Below are positions 1-5,322 of a DNA stretch of 6,463 bases, piece after piece. This DNA is from BM524 sp041554435. GTDB taxonomy: Bacteria; Bacteroidota; Bacteroidia; Bacteroidales; F082. Location: positions 1 to 6,463 of the forward strand of contig JBFFLX010000187.1 of assembly GCA_041554435.1 (NCBI GenBank). The letters are read 5' to 3'. The position numbers were made by a program, and so were the translations under genes. Under the pieces are notes generated by a model. It made no database searches, was not told where the DNA came from, and worked only from the letters and a program-made list of their open reading frames with translations. How positions within the stretch are numbered: position 1 is the first letter of the stretch; the number at the start of each line of letters is the position of its first letter.

Positions 1-1
1 C

Positions 2-625
2 GTTCAGATAGCTACCGAATCGGTTGATAAACTGGTTACCACTGCAGCCAGCCATAACAGGGTTTTTGTAATGGAAGTTATGGGCCGCGATGCCGGGTGG
101 ATTGCTTTAAATGCGGCTGTAGCCGGAGGCGCAGAAGTTGCGTTAATACCCGAAAACCCTTATGATATTCAAAAGGTAAAAGCAGCACTGGAAAAGAGAT
201 TTCATCATGATAGAGGATTTGCCGTTGTAGTAATTTCAGAAGGGGCAAAACCCTTAGGCGGATCTGCTGCCACTATCAAAACTGAAGAAGTAGGCTATCA
301 TAATATAAAACTTGGTGGTGCCGCCAGCAGATTAATTAATGAACTTAAGGCCGCAGGATTTAAACGAGATATGAGAGAAACCGTTTTAGGCCACTTGCAA
401 AGAGGTGGAGTCCCTATTGCATACGACAGAGTATTATCGGCCCAGTTTGGAGTTAAAGCCTTTGAAATGGCTCTGGAAGGTGATTATGGTAAAATGGTTT
501 CTTACCAACATCCCGATTTTGTAGCAGTTTCTCTCAAAGATGCAATTGCTAAACCAAATCTGGTAGATGAAAAAAACCAATTGGTGAAAACCGCTCTGGG
601 ACTGGGAATATGCCTGGGAAACTAA
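2..625 (+). CDS. pfkA: 6-phosphofructokinase, C-terminal part (5' end outside window)
   Basis: Phosphofructokinase transfers phosphate to fructose 6-phosphate to give fructose 1,6-bisphosphate, the committing step of glycolysis, in the cytoplasm. The reading frame is open from base 2, so the first in-frame ATG (71) is internal and not the start; 207 residues remain of a family usually 320-370 long. Numbering from base 2, the sugar-phosphate site is intact: MGR at 27-29, SEG at 79-81 (Glu80 matches E. coli Glu222), and the family signature from Arg125 to Arg143 with His131 and Arg134 (E. coli Arg243, His249, Arg252). The wording of the GGAEVALIPE and LGHLQRGG stretches resembles the group III 'mixed-substrate' type (TIGR02483), whose members use ATP or pyrophosphate. 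The residues that decide the donor (E. coli positions 104 and 124) lie upstream of the window, so ATP versus PPi cannot be called. No convincing terminator follows the stop. Confidence 0.95.
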   Translation, partial: VQIATESVDKLVTTAASHNRVFVMEVMGRDAGWIALNAAVAGGAEVALIPENPYDIQKVKAALEKRFHHDRGFAVVVISEGAKPLGGSAATIKTEEVGYHNIKLGGAASRLINELKAAGFKRDMRETVLGHLQRGGVPIAYDRVLSAQFGVKAFEMALEGDYGKMVSYQHPDFVAVSLKDAIAKPNLVDEKNQLVKTALGLGICLGN

Positions 626-673
626 TTTGTTGCTTTCTTAATTAAAATTATTATAAATAGTTACATATTTGTT

Positions 674-683
674 TAAATTTGCA
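674..683 (+). promoter_or_regulatory. Putative Bacteroidota -7 element before mscS-like gene
   Basis: TAAATTTGCA matches the Bacteroidota primary sigma -7 consensus TAnnTTTG exactly and carries the frequent CA extension. It lies in the 109-nt gap between pfkA and the channel gene and would give a leader of roughly 45 nt. No TTG or TTTG is found 19-21 nt upstream to serve as the -33 element; the nearest TTTG (626-629) is too far away. AT-rich DNA yields such boxes by chance, so the support is the match together with its position. Confidence 0.4.
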
Positions 684-734
684 TTTGAAACGTATTCTGA
701 TGAATAATAATCATTTATAATTAATCTTATTGCA

Positions 735-1568
735 ATGGAAGAGTATGCAAGTGTTGATAAAATTAACGAACTATTAAACTATCTGTCAGAAATGGCTGTT
801 ACATACGGATTAAAACTTCTGGCAGCCCTCTTTATTCTAATTGTTGGTATTTGGGTAATTAATATGCTTGTAAAGCGTATCAATAAGTTAATGGATAAAA
901 CAAATACTGATCCTTCCCTAAGAGGTTTCCTTAAAAGTTTGGTTAGTATTACTCTCAAACTGGTTTTGTTTATTGTTGTTTTAACGACAATGGGAGTTGA
1001 AATGACATCCTTTATTGCCATATTGGGAGCCGCTGGTCTTGCCATTGGCTTGGCATTACAGGGAACTTTACAAAACTTTGCCGGTGGAGTAATAGTACTT
1101 TTATTCAAACCGTATAAAGTTGGTGATTTTATTGAAGCACAAGGATATATGGGTACAGTAGCTGCAATTGAAATATTCGTTACCAAACTTACTACTCCCG
1201 ACAATAAGGTAATAATAATACCAAATGGAGGTTTGGCGAACTCTTCTTTAACCAATTTCAGCAAAATGGAAACCCGTCGCGTGAACTGGACGTTTGGAAT
1301 TGCTTATGGTAATAGTTATGATGTGGCAAAAGAAATGATAATGAATCTTATTAAGGAGGATGACAGGATACTTGCTGATCCTGAGCCATTTATTGCTTTG
1401 GGAGAACTTGCAGACAGTTCAGTAAACATAACTGTAAGAGCCTGGGTTAAAGGCGCCGATTATTGGGGTGTTTTCTTCGATATGAACGAAAAGTTCTATA
1501 AAGTTGCAGGAAAACATAATATTAGTATCCCATTCCCACAAATGGATGTACACTTGGATAAAGCATAA
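735..1568 (+). CDS. mscS: MscS-family small-conductance mechanosensitive channel
   Basis: Inner-membrane channel that opens under membrane tension to release solutes after a sudden drop in outside osmolarity; the family forms heptamers. The 277 residues are close to the 286 of E. coli MscS and align almost end to end. Predicted membrane helices lie at about 24-46, 66-88 and 91-125. The third carries the Gly/Ala-rich pore pattern: Gly98, Gly101 and Gly105, with Leu102 and Leu106 at the places of the E. coli vapour-lock leucines 105 and 109, then Gln109-Gly110 at the kink (E. coli 112-113). The beta domain holds IIPNG (161-165) and the alpha/beta end holds FPQMDV (267-272), both family hallmarks. 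There are no extra N-terminal helices, so this is the minimal MscS type rather than the large MscK/MscM type. The start at 735 has no clear Shine-Dalgarno sequence but places TM1 correctly. It probably has its own promoter after pfkA. Confidence 0.94.
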   Translation: MEEYASVDKINELLNYLSEMAVTYGLKLLAALFILIVGIWVINMLVKRINKLMDKTNTDPSLRGFLKSLVSITLKLVLFIVVLTTMGVEMTSFIAILGAAGLAIGLALQGTLQNFAGGVIVLLFKPYKVGDFIEAQGYMGTVAAIEIFVTKLTTPDNKVIIIPNGGLANSSLTNFSKMETRRVNWTFGIAYGNSYDVAKEMIMNLIKEDDRILADPEPFIALGELADSSVNITVRAWVKGADYWGVFFDMNEKFYKVAGKHNISIPFPQMDVHLDKA

Positions 1569-1628
1569 GTAGTTAAAAATTATTTTTTCAATATTTTCGG
1601 TTTCAAATATTCACTAACAAAAGATGCC

Positions 1629-2351
1629 ATGAAAAATAGTTCATTGAATTTTCGTACTGCAAGTTTATTGCTCCTGATAATGTTTTCTTCAATGGCCATG
1701 GAGGCACAGATGAGATCATATGCAACATCAGGTGGAGAAATGATATTTTCATTTGCTACCATCGAAAACAATAATATAAATCCAAATAATATTGTTAGGT
1801 TTTCCCCGGTTTTCAACCTTCAGGTTTATGGAAATTTTGATTTTAATAAACATTTTGGTTTAATTGCAGGAGGTAGCATCAGAAATATTGGATTTATCAA
1901 TGGAAATACCGACGCACTTAATTCCGGAATAAAGAAGAAGTACAGAAATTATAATTTAGGAATTCCAATCGGATTTAAAGTCGGAAATCTTAACAAACTG
2001 TTTTTTTATGGTGGCTATGAAATAGAATTTCCTTTTCATTATAAAGAGAAGACTTTTATTAATGGCAGCAAACAGGGAAGCAAGGTTAGCGAATGGTTTT
2101 CGGCCAGAACTCCAAATTTGTATCATACTGTATTTGCTGGTATACAATTTCCTTATGGGATGAGTTTAAAGTTTAAATACTATTTAACGGGTTTCTTTAA
2201 TGAAGGATTCTCTGAAACAATTAATGGCGCAACAGTAATGCCTTATAAAGGTTATGAGGCCAATGTTTTCTATTTTTCACTTAGTTTTGCACTCTTTCGC
2301 GACAATAAAGTGTATTATTCGGAATATAAGAACACATCTAATTTTTATTAA
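1629..2351 (+). CDS. Putative outer-membrane beta-barrel protein, function unknown
   Basis: I recognise the type but not a named family. The first 27 residues look like a Sec signal peptide: Lys and Arg near the N-terminus, the hydrophobic run ASLLLLIMF (11-19), then a likely signal peptidase I site after Ala26 (AMEA/Q). The mature part of about 213 residues has alternating polar/aromatic stretches typical of barrel strands (for example 57-68, 75-90, 107-117, 122-133, 164-174, 177-190 and 211-223), a size fitting an 8- to 10-stranded barrel. The last strands end at about Phe223, followed by a charged tail (DNKVYYSEYKN) instead of the usual terminal aromatic strand, though the final residue is Tyr240. 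An ATG five bases upstream (1624) is out of frame. A weak TATTTTCG box (1592-1599) could be a promoter. The gene ends only 8 nt before the acyltransferase, suggesting co-transcription and an envelope role. Confidence 0.72.
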   Translation: MKNSSLNFRTASLLLLIMFSSMAMEAQMRSYATSGGEMIFSFATIENNNINPNNIVRFSPVFNLQVYGNFDFNKHFGLIAGGSIRNIGFINGNTDALNSGIKKKYRNYNLGIPIGFKVGNLNKLFFYGGYEIEFPFHYKEKTFINGSKQGSKVSEWFSARTPNLYHTVFAGIQFPYGMSLKFKYYLTGFFNEGFSETINGATVMPYKGYEANVFYFSLSFALFRDNKVYYSEYKNTSNFY

Positions 2352-2359
2352 AATATAAT

Positions 2360-2923
2360 TTGAGAAATTTTTCAAGATTTATTTTTTGGTTAACACGATG
2401 GAAAGTGGCCGACAATGCCCCTGAAGGCATCGACAAAGCCGTATTATTAGTTGCTCCACACACTAGTAATTGGGATTATGTTTTGGGGCAATTATATGCT
2501 TTTATCACTAAAGTTCCCGTAAGGTTTTTAATAAAAAAAGAACTCTACTTCTGGCCGCTGGGACCAATATTTAATAAACTTGGCGGAGTTCCTGTCGACA
2601 GGAAAAAAGGCAGAAATACTGTAGATTTGGTTGCAGGGCTGTTTGATGAATACGATAAAATTTATATAGCCGTAACACCAGAAGGCACCAGAAAACTCGT
2701 AAAAGACTGGAGAAAAGGCTTTTATTATATTGCAGAGAAAGCAAATGTGCCAATATTACTTTCATTTATTGATTACAAACATCGTATTGTAGGCATGGGA
2801 AAACCTTTTAAAACCACCGGTGATATTGATGCTGATATGGAGAAAATTAAAGAGTTTTATAAAGATAAAAATGCCAGGCATCCTGAAAAATTTAGTCTCT
2901 CAATAGAAAATCGGGATAAATAG
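2360..2923 (+). CDS. Short PlsC-type lysophospholipid acyltransferase, TTG start
   Basis: Member of the 1-acyl-glycerol-3-phosphate acyltransferase (PlsC/LPLAT) superfamily, which moves an acyl chain to a lysophospholipid or related hydroxyl acceptor at the inner face of the membrane. At 187 residues it is shorter than E. coli PlsC (245) but fits the compact PlsC-like proteins of Bacteroidota. The catalytic HxxxxD box is HTSNWD (His34, Asp39), preceded by LLVAP. GGVPVDR (75-81) and PEGTR (107-111) are acceptor-binding blocks, and GFYYIA (120-125) plus VPILL (130-134) complete the family pattern. There is one hydrophobic N-terminal stretch only. No in-frame ATG exists before Met146, beyond all catalytic blocks, so the start must be a rare codon; TTG at 2360 gives MRNFSRFIFW, which resembles known N-termini. 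It follows the barrel gene by 8 nt. The exact acceptor (phosphatidate path, ornithine lipid or other) cannot be told. Confidence 0.85.
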   Translation: MRNFSRFIFWLTRWKVADNAPEGIDKAVLLVAPHTSNWDYVLGQLYAFITKVPVRFLIKKELYFWPLGPIFNKLGGVPVDRKKGRNTVDLVAGLFDEYDKIYIAVTPEGTRKLVKDWRKGFYYIAEKANVPILLSFIDYKHRIVGMGKPFKTTGDIDADMEKIKEFYKDKNARHPEKFSLSIENRDK

Positions 2924-2948
2924 GTATTTATTGATTTTTAATCTTTTT
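2907..2948 (+). terminator. Probable intrinsic terminator across the acyltransferase stop
   Basis: An outer stem AAAATC (2907-2912) pairs with GATTTT (2933-2938), and an inner stem ATAAAT (2916-2921) pairs with ATTTAT (2926-2931) around an AGGT loop. GGG on the left faces a single T on the right as an asymmetric internal loop. A T-rich tail (TAATCTTTTT) follows. The stop codon TAG (2921-2923) lies inside the hairpin. The stems are AT-only apart from one G-C pair, so stability is modest, but position and T-tract fit the end of the barrel-acyltransferase unit, just before the tRNA promoter. Confidence 0.4.
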
Positions 2949-2957
2949 ACCTTTGCA
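2948..2957 (+). promoter_or_regulatory. Putative -7 promoter element of the tRNA-Pro gene
   Basis: TACCTTTGCA is a perfect TAnnTTTG box with the CA extension, placed 38 nt before the tRNA, the right distance for a short processed leader. An ATTG at 2930-2933 is the only -33 candidate, and its 14-nt spacing is shorter than the usual 19 or so. The box begins on the last T of the preceding terminator tail, so termination and initiation signals abut. Confidence 0.5.
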
Positions 2958-2995
2958 AACCTTTTCGTAATTTTATAACAATAAGGTCAAAATTT

Positions 2996-3069
2996 CGGAG
3001 AGTGGCGCAGTCAGGCAGCGCACTACGTTCGGGACGTAGGGGTCGTGGGTTCGAATCCCATCTCTCCGA
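2996..3069 (+). tRNA. tRNA-Pro, anticodon CGG
   Basis: A full 74-nt cloverleaf can be drawn. The acceptor stem CGGAGAG (2996-3002) pairs with CTCTCCG (3062-3068), and A3069 is the discriminator. The D stem is GCGC (3005-3008) with GCGC (3018-3021). The anticodon stem is CTACG (3023-3027) with CGTAG (3035-3039), with loop TTCGGGA, so the anticodon is C3030-G-G and reads CCG (Pro). The T stem GTGGG pairs with CCCAT (one G-T wobble) around TTCGAAT. The C1-G72 pair with A73 is the usual bacterial tRNA-Pro identity. CCA is not encoded; the base after the discriminator starts CAT, so the tail must be added enzymatically. Two identical 10-bp T-rich direct repeats, CATTTTTTAA (3091-3100 and 3102-3111), follow and may help end transcription, but no strong hairpin is present. 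Confidence 0.97.
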
Positions 3070-3133
3070 CATACAACCTCAACATTATTCCATTTTTTAA
3101 GCATTTTTTAAATATTCCAAATCCCAAAAAATG

Positions 3134-3143
3134 TATCCTTGCA
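3134..3143 (+). promoter_or_regulatory. Putative -7 element before the kinase gene
   Basis: TATCCTTGCA differs from TAnnTTTGCA at one base and lies 52 nt before the kinase ATG, in the 126-nt gap after the tRNA. No TTG stands at the -33 position. An AAAAAATG (3126-3133) directly in front could pair with the CATTTTTT repeats downstream of the tRNA, which might give a weak AT hairpin between the two transcription units. Confidence 0.38.
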
Positions 3144-3195
3144 AATTATTATAATGCAAATTAATACTTATAATTGAGAATAAATATAGAAAATC

Positions 3196-3834
3196 ATGCA
3201 AAATCAGATAATAACCATAAGCAGCAAACATAAGGCTACAGCAAATTTAATTTACGACCAGATTAAAGATAAGATTACTCCAAAGTATATTTTAACCGTT
3301 ACCGGAGAAGTGGGTACAGGAAAATCTACCGTATGTTATCTTTTGGGGCGTCTTTTTAAAGATCAGGGCTTGCGTATAAAAATTATGGAACTCGATAATT
3401 ATTATAAAATTCCCCCTCTCCAAAGAAAAGAATGGCGTAAAAAAAACGGTATTGATGCCGTTGGTACAGAAGAATACGACTGGGAAAAAATTTATAAAAC
3501 CATCGATGATTTTAAAAACAATCGCATTGCAAAAGTTCCCTATGTAGACTTATTTACAGACTATGTTGACGAACTTATAACAGACTTTAAGGGTGTTGAT
3601 ATCCTTATTATAAAAGGCTTATACTCAATTAAATGCAAAGAATCCAAATTTAAAGTTTTCATTGAACTGAGTTATGAAGAGGCCAAGAGCAAAAATCATT
3701 ATGTGGAAAACGAAGATGTTGATGATTTCCGTTTGAAAGTTATTCAAAAAGAGCAGGAAGTGGTACAACAATTAAAAGAAGGTGTTGATTTTTTTGTGGA
3801 TTTCGATTATGATGAGGAGTCGTTTCATTTATAA
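3196..3834 (+). CDS. Divergent uridine-kinase-like P-loop kinase, substrate unknown
   Basis: The fold is that of the uridine kinase/phosphoribulokinase group of P-loop kinases. Residues 1-32 form a leader before the first strand. Walker A is GEVGTGKST (37-45). LDNYYK (66-71) matches the acid-x-YYK motif of uridine kinase, with Asp67 as the likely catalytic base. EEYDW (92-96) corresponds to the Asp-Phe-Asp region, KVPYVD (113-118) to the 'iPvYdf' strand, and DILIIKG (135-141) to the strand usually ending in Glu-Gly. Two features are odd. Lys140 replaces that Glu, and the segment after FIELS (155-159) is acidic (163-178) where uridine kinases have an arginine-rich RRIxRD lid. Uridine, another nucleoside, a sugar or a small phosphate acceptor are all possible; I would not transfer the name udk. 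At 212 residues the length is normal for the fold. ATG 3196 is the only sensible start; it probably forms a single-gene unit. Confidence 0.7.
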   Translation: MQNQIITISSKHKATANLIYDQIKDKITPKYILTVTGEVGTGKSTVCYLLGRLFKDQGLRIKIMELDNYYKIPPLQRKEWRKKNGIDAVGTEEYDWEKIYKTIDDFKNNRIAKVPYVDLFTDYVDELITDFKGVDILIIKGLYSIKCKESKFKVFIELSYEEAKSKNHYVENEDVDDFRLKVIQKEQEVVQQLKEGVDFFVDFDYDEESFHL

Positions 3835-3862
3835 TATGTTATACCATCACTAATGTCAACTC

Positions 3863-3939
3863 TAACGACTAACGACTAACGAATAACGAATAACGACTAA
3901 CGATTCACAATTCACAATTCACTATTCACAATTCACCCT
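3863..3939 (+). repeat. In-register heptamer array, two unit families (6 + 5 units)
   Basis: Eleven 7-bp units run without a gap. Six are of the TAACGAN type (starts 3863, 3870, 3877, 3884, 3891, 3898; last base C, C, A, A, C, T) and five of the TCACAAT type (starts 3905, 3912, 3919, 3926, 3933; the third is TCACTAT and the fifth the degenerate TCACCCT). The 7-bp phase is kept across the change of family, as if the second arose by mutation and spread within the first. Units share no dyad, there is no spacer, and no reading frame covers the array. It resembles the heptameric short tandem repeats found between genes in cyanobacteria and some Bacteroidota. The array fills most of the 152-nt gap between the kinase and nhaA. 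Confidence 0.9.
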
Positions 3940-3957
3940 CAATTTATCATATTTAAC

Positions 3958-3967
3958 TATTTTAGCA
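3958..3967 (+). promoter_or_regulatory. Putative -7 element before nhaA
   Basis: TATTTTAGCA departs from TAnnTTTGCA at one base and ends 19 nt before the nhaA ATG, giving a very short leader. The -33 position, about 19 nt upstream, falls on the last heptamer (3933-3939), which contains no TTG. Chance occurrence is possible in this AT-rich gap. Confidence 0.35.
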
Positions 3968-3986
3968 AGACTAAAAAATTACTAAG

Positions 3987-5309
3987 ATGAAAAATAAACC
4001 TCTTAATTCATTTTTGATAACGCGTTATATAAACGAAGAAGCCTATGGTGGCCTCATTCTTATAGCAGCTACAATTGTTGCCATTGTCTGGGCAAATTCA
4101 TCATTTTACGATTTCTATCAATATCTATGGTACGATTTTAAAGTAGGATTTGCATTTGGCGATTTCAATATGATTACCTCCCTCCATTATTGGATAAATG
4201 ATGGTTTGATGGCTATGTTTTTCTTTATGATTGGCCTGGAAATAAAAAGAGAAATAATGAATGGCGAGTTGTCTACATTAAAAAAGGCTTCTATGCCCAT
4301 ATCCGCCGCTTTGGGCGGTATGCTAATTCCGGCAGTTATTTACACATTAATAGCATATAACAATCCTGAAATACTCGACGGATGGGGAGTTCCCATGGCC
4401 ACAGATATAGCATTTGCCCTGGGCCTTCTGGCTATGCTCGGAAAAAAAGTGAATATAAACCTTAAAATTTTCCTTACTGCCCTGGCAATAGCAGATGATC
4501 TGGGAGCCGTTTTAGTAATAGCTTTTTTCTATACCGATGCAATAAATTATACCGATCTTATGATTGGTGGATTTTTCCTTTTTATACTGGTTATTGCCAA
4601 CTTATCAGGAATAAGAAGGACAGTATTTTATGCTATCGTTGGATTTGTAGGTGTTTGGATGGCTTTCTTTTTCTCAGGAGTTCATGCTACCATAGCAGGC
4701 GTGCTAATTGCTTTTACCATTCCTGCACGTACTAAAATTAATGAGTTTGAATATATTAAGAGAATGACTGCCTGTTTGATGGAATTCAAAAAAGTAGAGC
4801 CTAACAACTCTGCTTTGCTAACACAAAAACAGGCGCATTTAATTACTGATATAGAGGATCTCAACGACAAAGCTCATACTCCTCTGCAAAAACTTGAACA
4901 TGCTCTGCATCCCTTTACTACCTACTTTATTTTGCCTGTTTTTGCTCTGAGTAATGCAGGAGTTCATATTACAGGAAGCATAGGCGATATGTTACTCCAC
5001 CCCATTTCTCTGGGAATTATTGGTGGACTGGTGCTAGGTAAATTTTTGGGAATTTCCTTTTTCGCCCGCCTTATGGTTTGGCTTAAAATTTCAGAATTGC
5101 CCGAAGGTGTTACATGGAAACAAATATATGGAGTTTCATTTCTGGCAGGTATTGGATTTACCATGTCGATATTTATCTCAGAACTCGCTTTTAAAGATCC
5201 ATCTCACAAAGAAATAGCCAAAGTAGGTATTATGGCGGCATCATTAATATCGGCAACCATAGGTATGTTATGGCTTGGACTTGGAACCAAAGAAACTAAG
5301 TCTACTTAG
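3987..5309 (+). CDS. nhaA: Na+/H+ antiporter NhaA
   Basis: Inner-membrane antiporter of the NhaA family that expels Na+ (or Li+) in exchange for protons and so supports salt and alkaline tolerance; the E. coli protein exchanges 2 H+ per Na+. The catalytic set is complete: Asp140 in MATDIAFALG (E. coli Asp133), Asp170-Asp171 in AIADDLGAVLVIA (Asp163-Asp164), and Lys352 in VLGKFLG (Lys300). The N-terminal MIGLEIKRE (81-89) and C-terminal GIGFTMSIFI (388-397) are also family blocks. About twelve hydrophobic helices can be followed. At 440 residues it exceeds E. coli NhaA (388) because the cytoplasmic loop between helices VIII and IX (247-302) is about 44 residues longer, polar and charged. A short AAG just before ATG 3987 is the only ribosome-site hint. 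A -7-like box precedes the gene, and its 3' end overlaps the convergent ligase gene. Confidence 0.97.
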   Translation: MKNKPLNSFLITRYINEEAYGGLILIAATIVAIVWANSSFYDFYQYLWYDFKVGFAFGDFNMITSLHYWINDGLMAMFFFMIGLEIKREIMNGELSTLKKASMPISAALGGMLIPAVIYTLIAYNNPEILDGWGVPMATDIAFALGLLAMLGKKVNINLKIFLTALAIADDLGAVLVIAFFYTDAINYTDLMIGGFFLFILVIANLSGIRRTVFYAIVGFVGVWMAFFFSGVHATIAGVLIAFTIPARTKINEFEYIKRMTACLMEFKKVEPNNSALLTQKQAHLITDIEDLNDKAHTPLQKLEHALHPFTTYFILPVFALSNAGVHITGSIGDMLLHPISLGIIGGLVLGKFLGISFFARLMVWLKISELPEGVTWKQIYGVSFLAGIGFTMSIFISELAFKDPSHKEIAKVGIMAASLISATIGMLWLGLGTKETKST

Positions 5310-5322
5310 TTTTTATTTTTTT
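5291..5322. terminator. Hairpin terminator inside the overlapping 3' ends, possibly bidirectional
   Basis: AAACTAAG (5293-5300) is perfectly complementary to CTTAGTTT (5305-5312) around a TCTA loop. A G-U and an A-U pair (5291-5292 with 5313-5314) extend the stem to ten pairs. On the plus strand a run of T with one A follows to 5322, a normal intrinsic terminator for nhaA. Read on the minus strand the stem is followed by the weaker TTTCTTT, so it may also end the ligase transcript. Both stop codons (TAG 5307-5309 for nhaA; TTA 5306-5308, read as TAA) sit in the right arm. Confidence 0.65.

Noticed and set aside
71..73. ATG at 71 as the start of a short phosphofructokinase
   Set aside because: The codons from base 2 give VQIATESVDKLVTTAASHNR, normal phosphofructokinase sequence, so the gene is cut by the left edge, not shortened.
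779..1264. 161-codon open frame on the minus strand opposite the MscS gene
   Set aside because: It lies wholly within a strong MscS coding match on the other strand and its protein resembles no family; it is an antisense shadow.
1580..1816. 78-codon minus-strand frame across the mscS-barrel gap
   Set aside because: Most of it is antisense to the barrel gene's signal peptide and early strands. Its hydrophobic look comes from reading a hydrophobic codon run backwards, and no promoter or ribosome site supports it.
2996..3111. tRNA-Pro as an integration site
   Set aside because: There is no repeated tRNA 3' end, integrase or foreign-looking gene nearby. The CATTTTTTAA pair downstream is a short AT-rich direct repeat, not an attachment duplication.
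3091..3133. CATTTTTT / AAAAAATG stem as the tRNA terminator
   Set aside because: It has eight mostly A-T pairs with a 16-nt loop and no T-tract after the right arm; too weak to list as a terminator, although the T-runs themselves may matter.
3830..3843. Small hairpin TATAA-TATG-TTATA after the kinase stop
   Set aside because: There are only five A-T pairs and no T-tract follows; it would not be a stable terminator.
3863..3939. CRISPR-like reading of the heptamer array
   Set aside because: Units are 7 bp with no spacers and no cas genes nearby; it is a simple tandem array.
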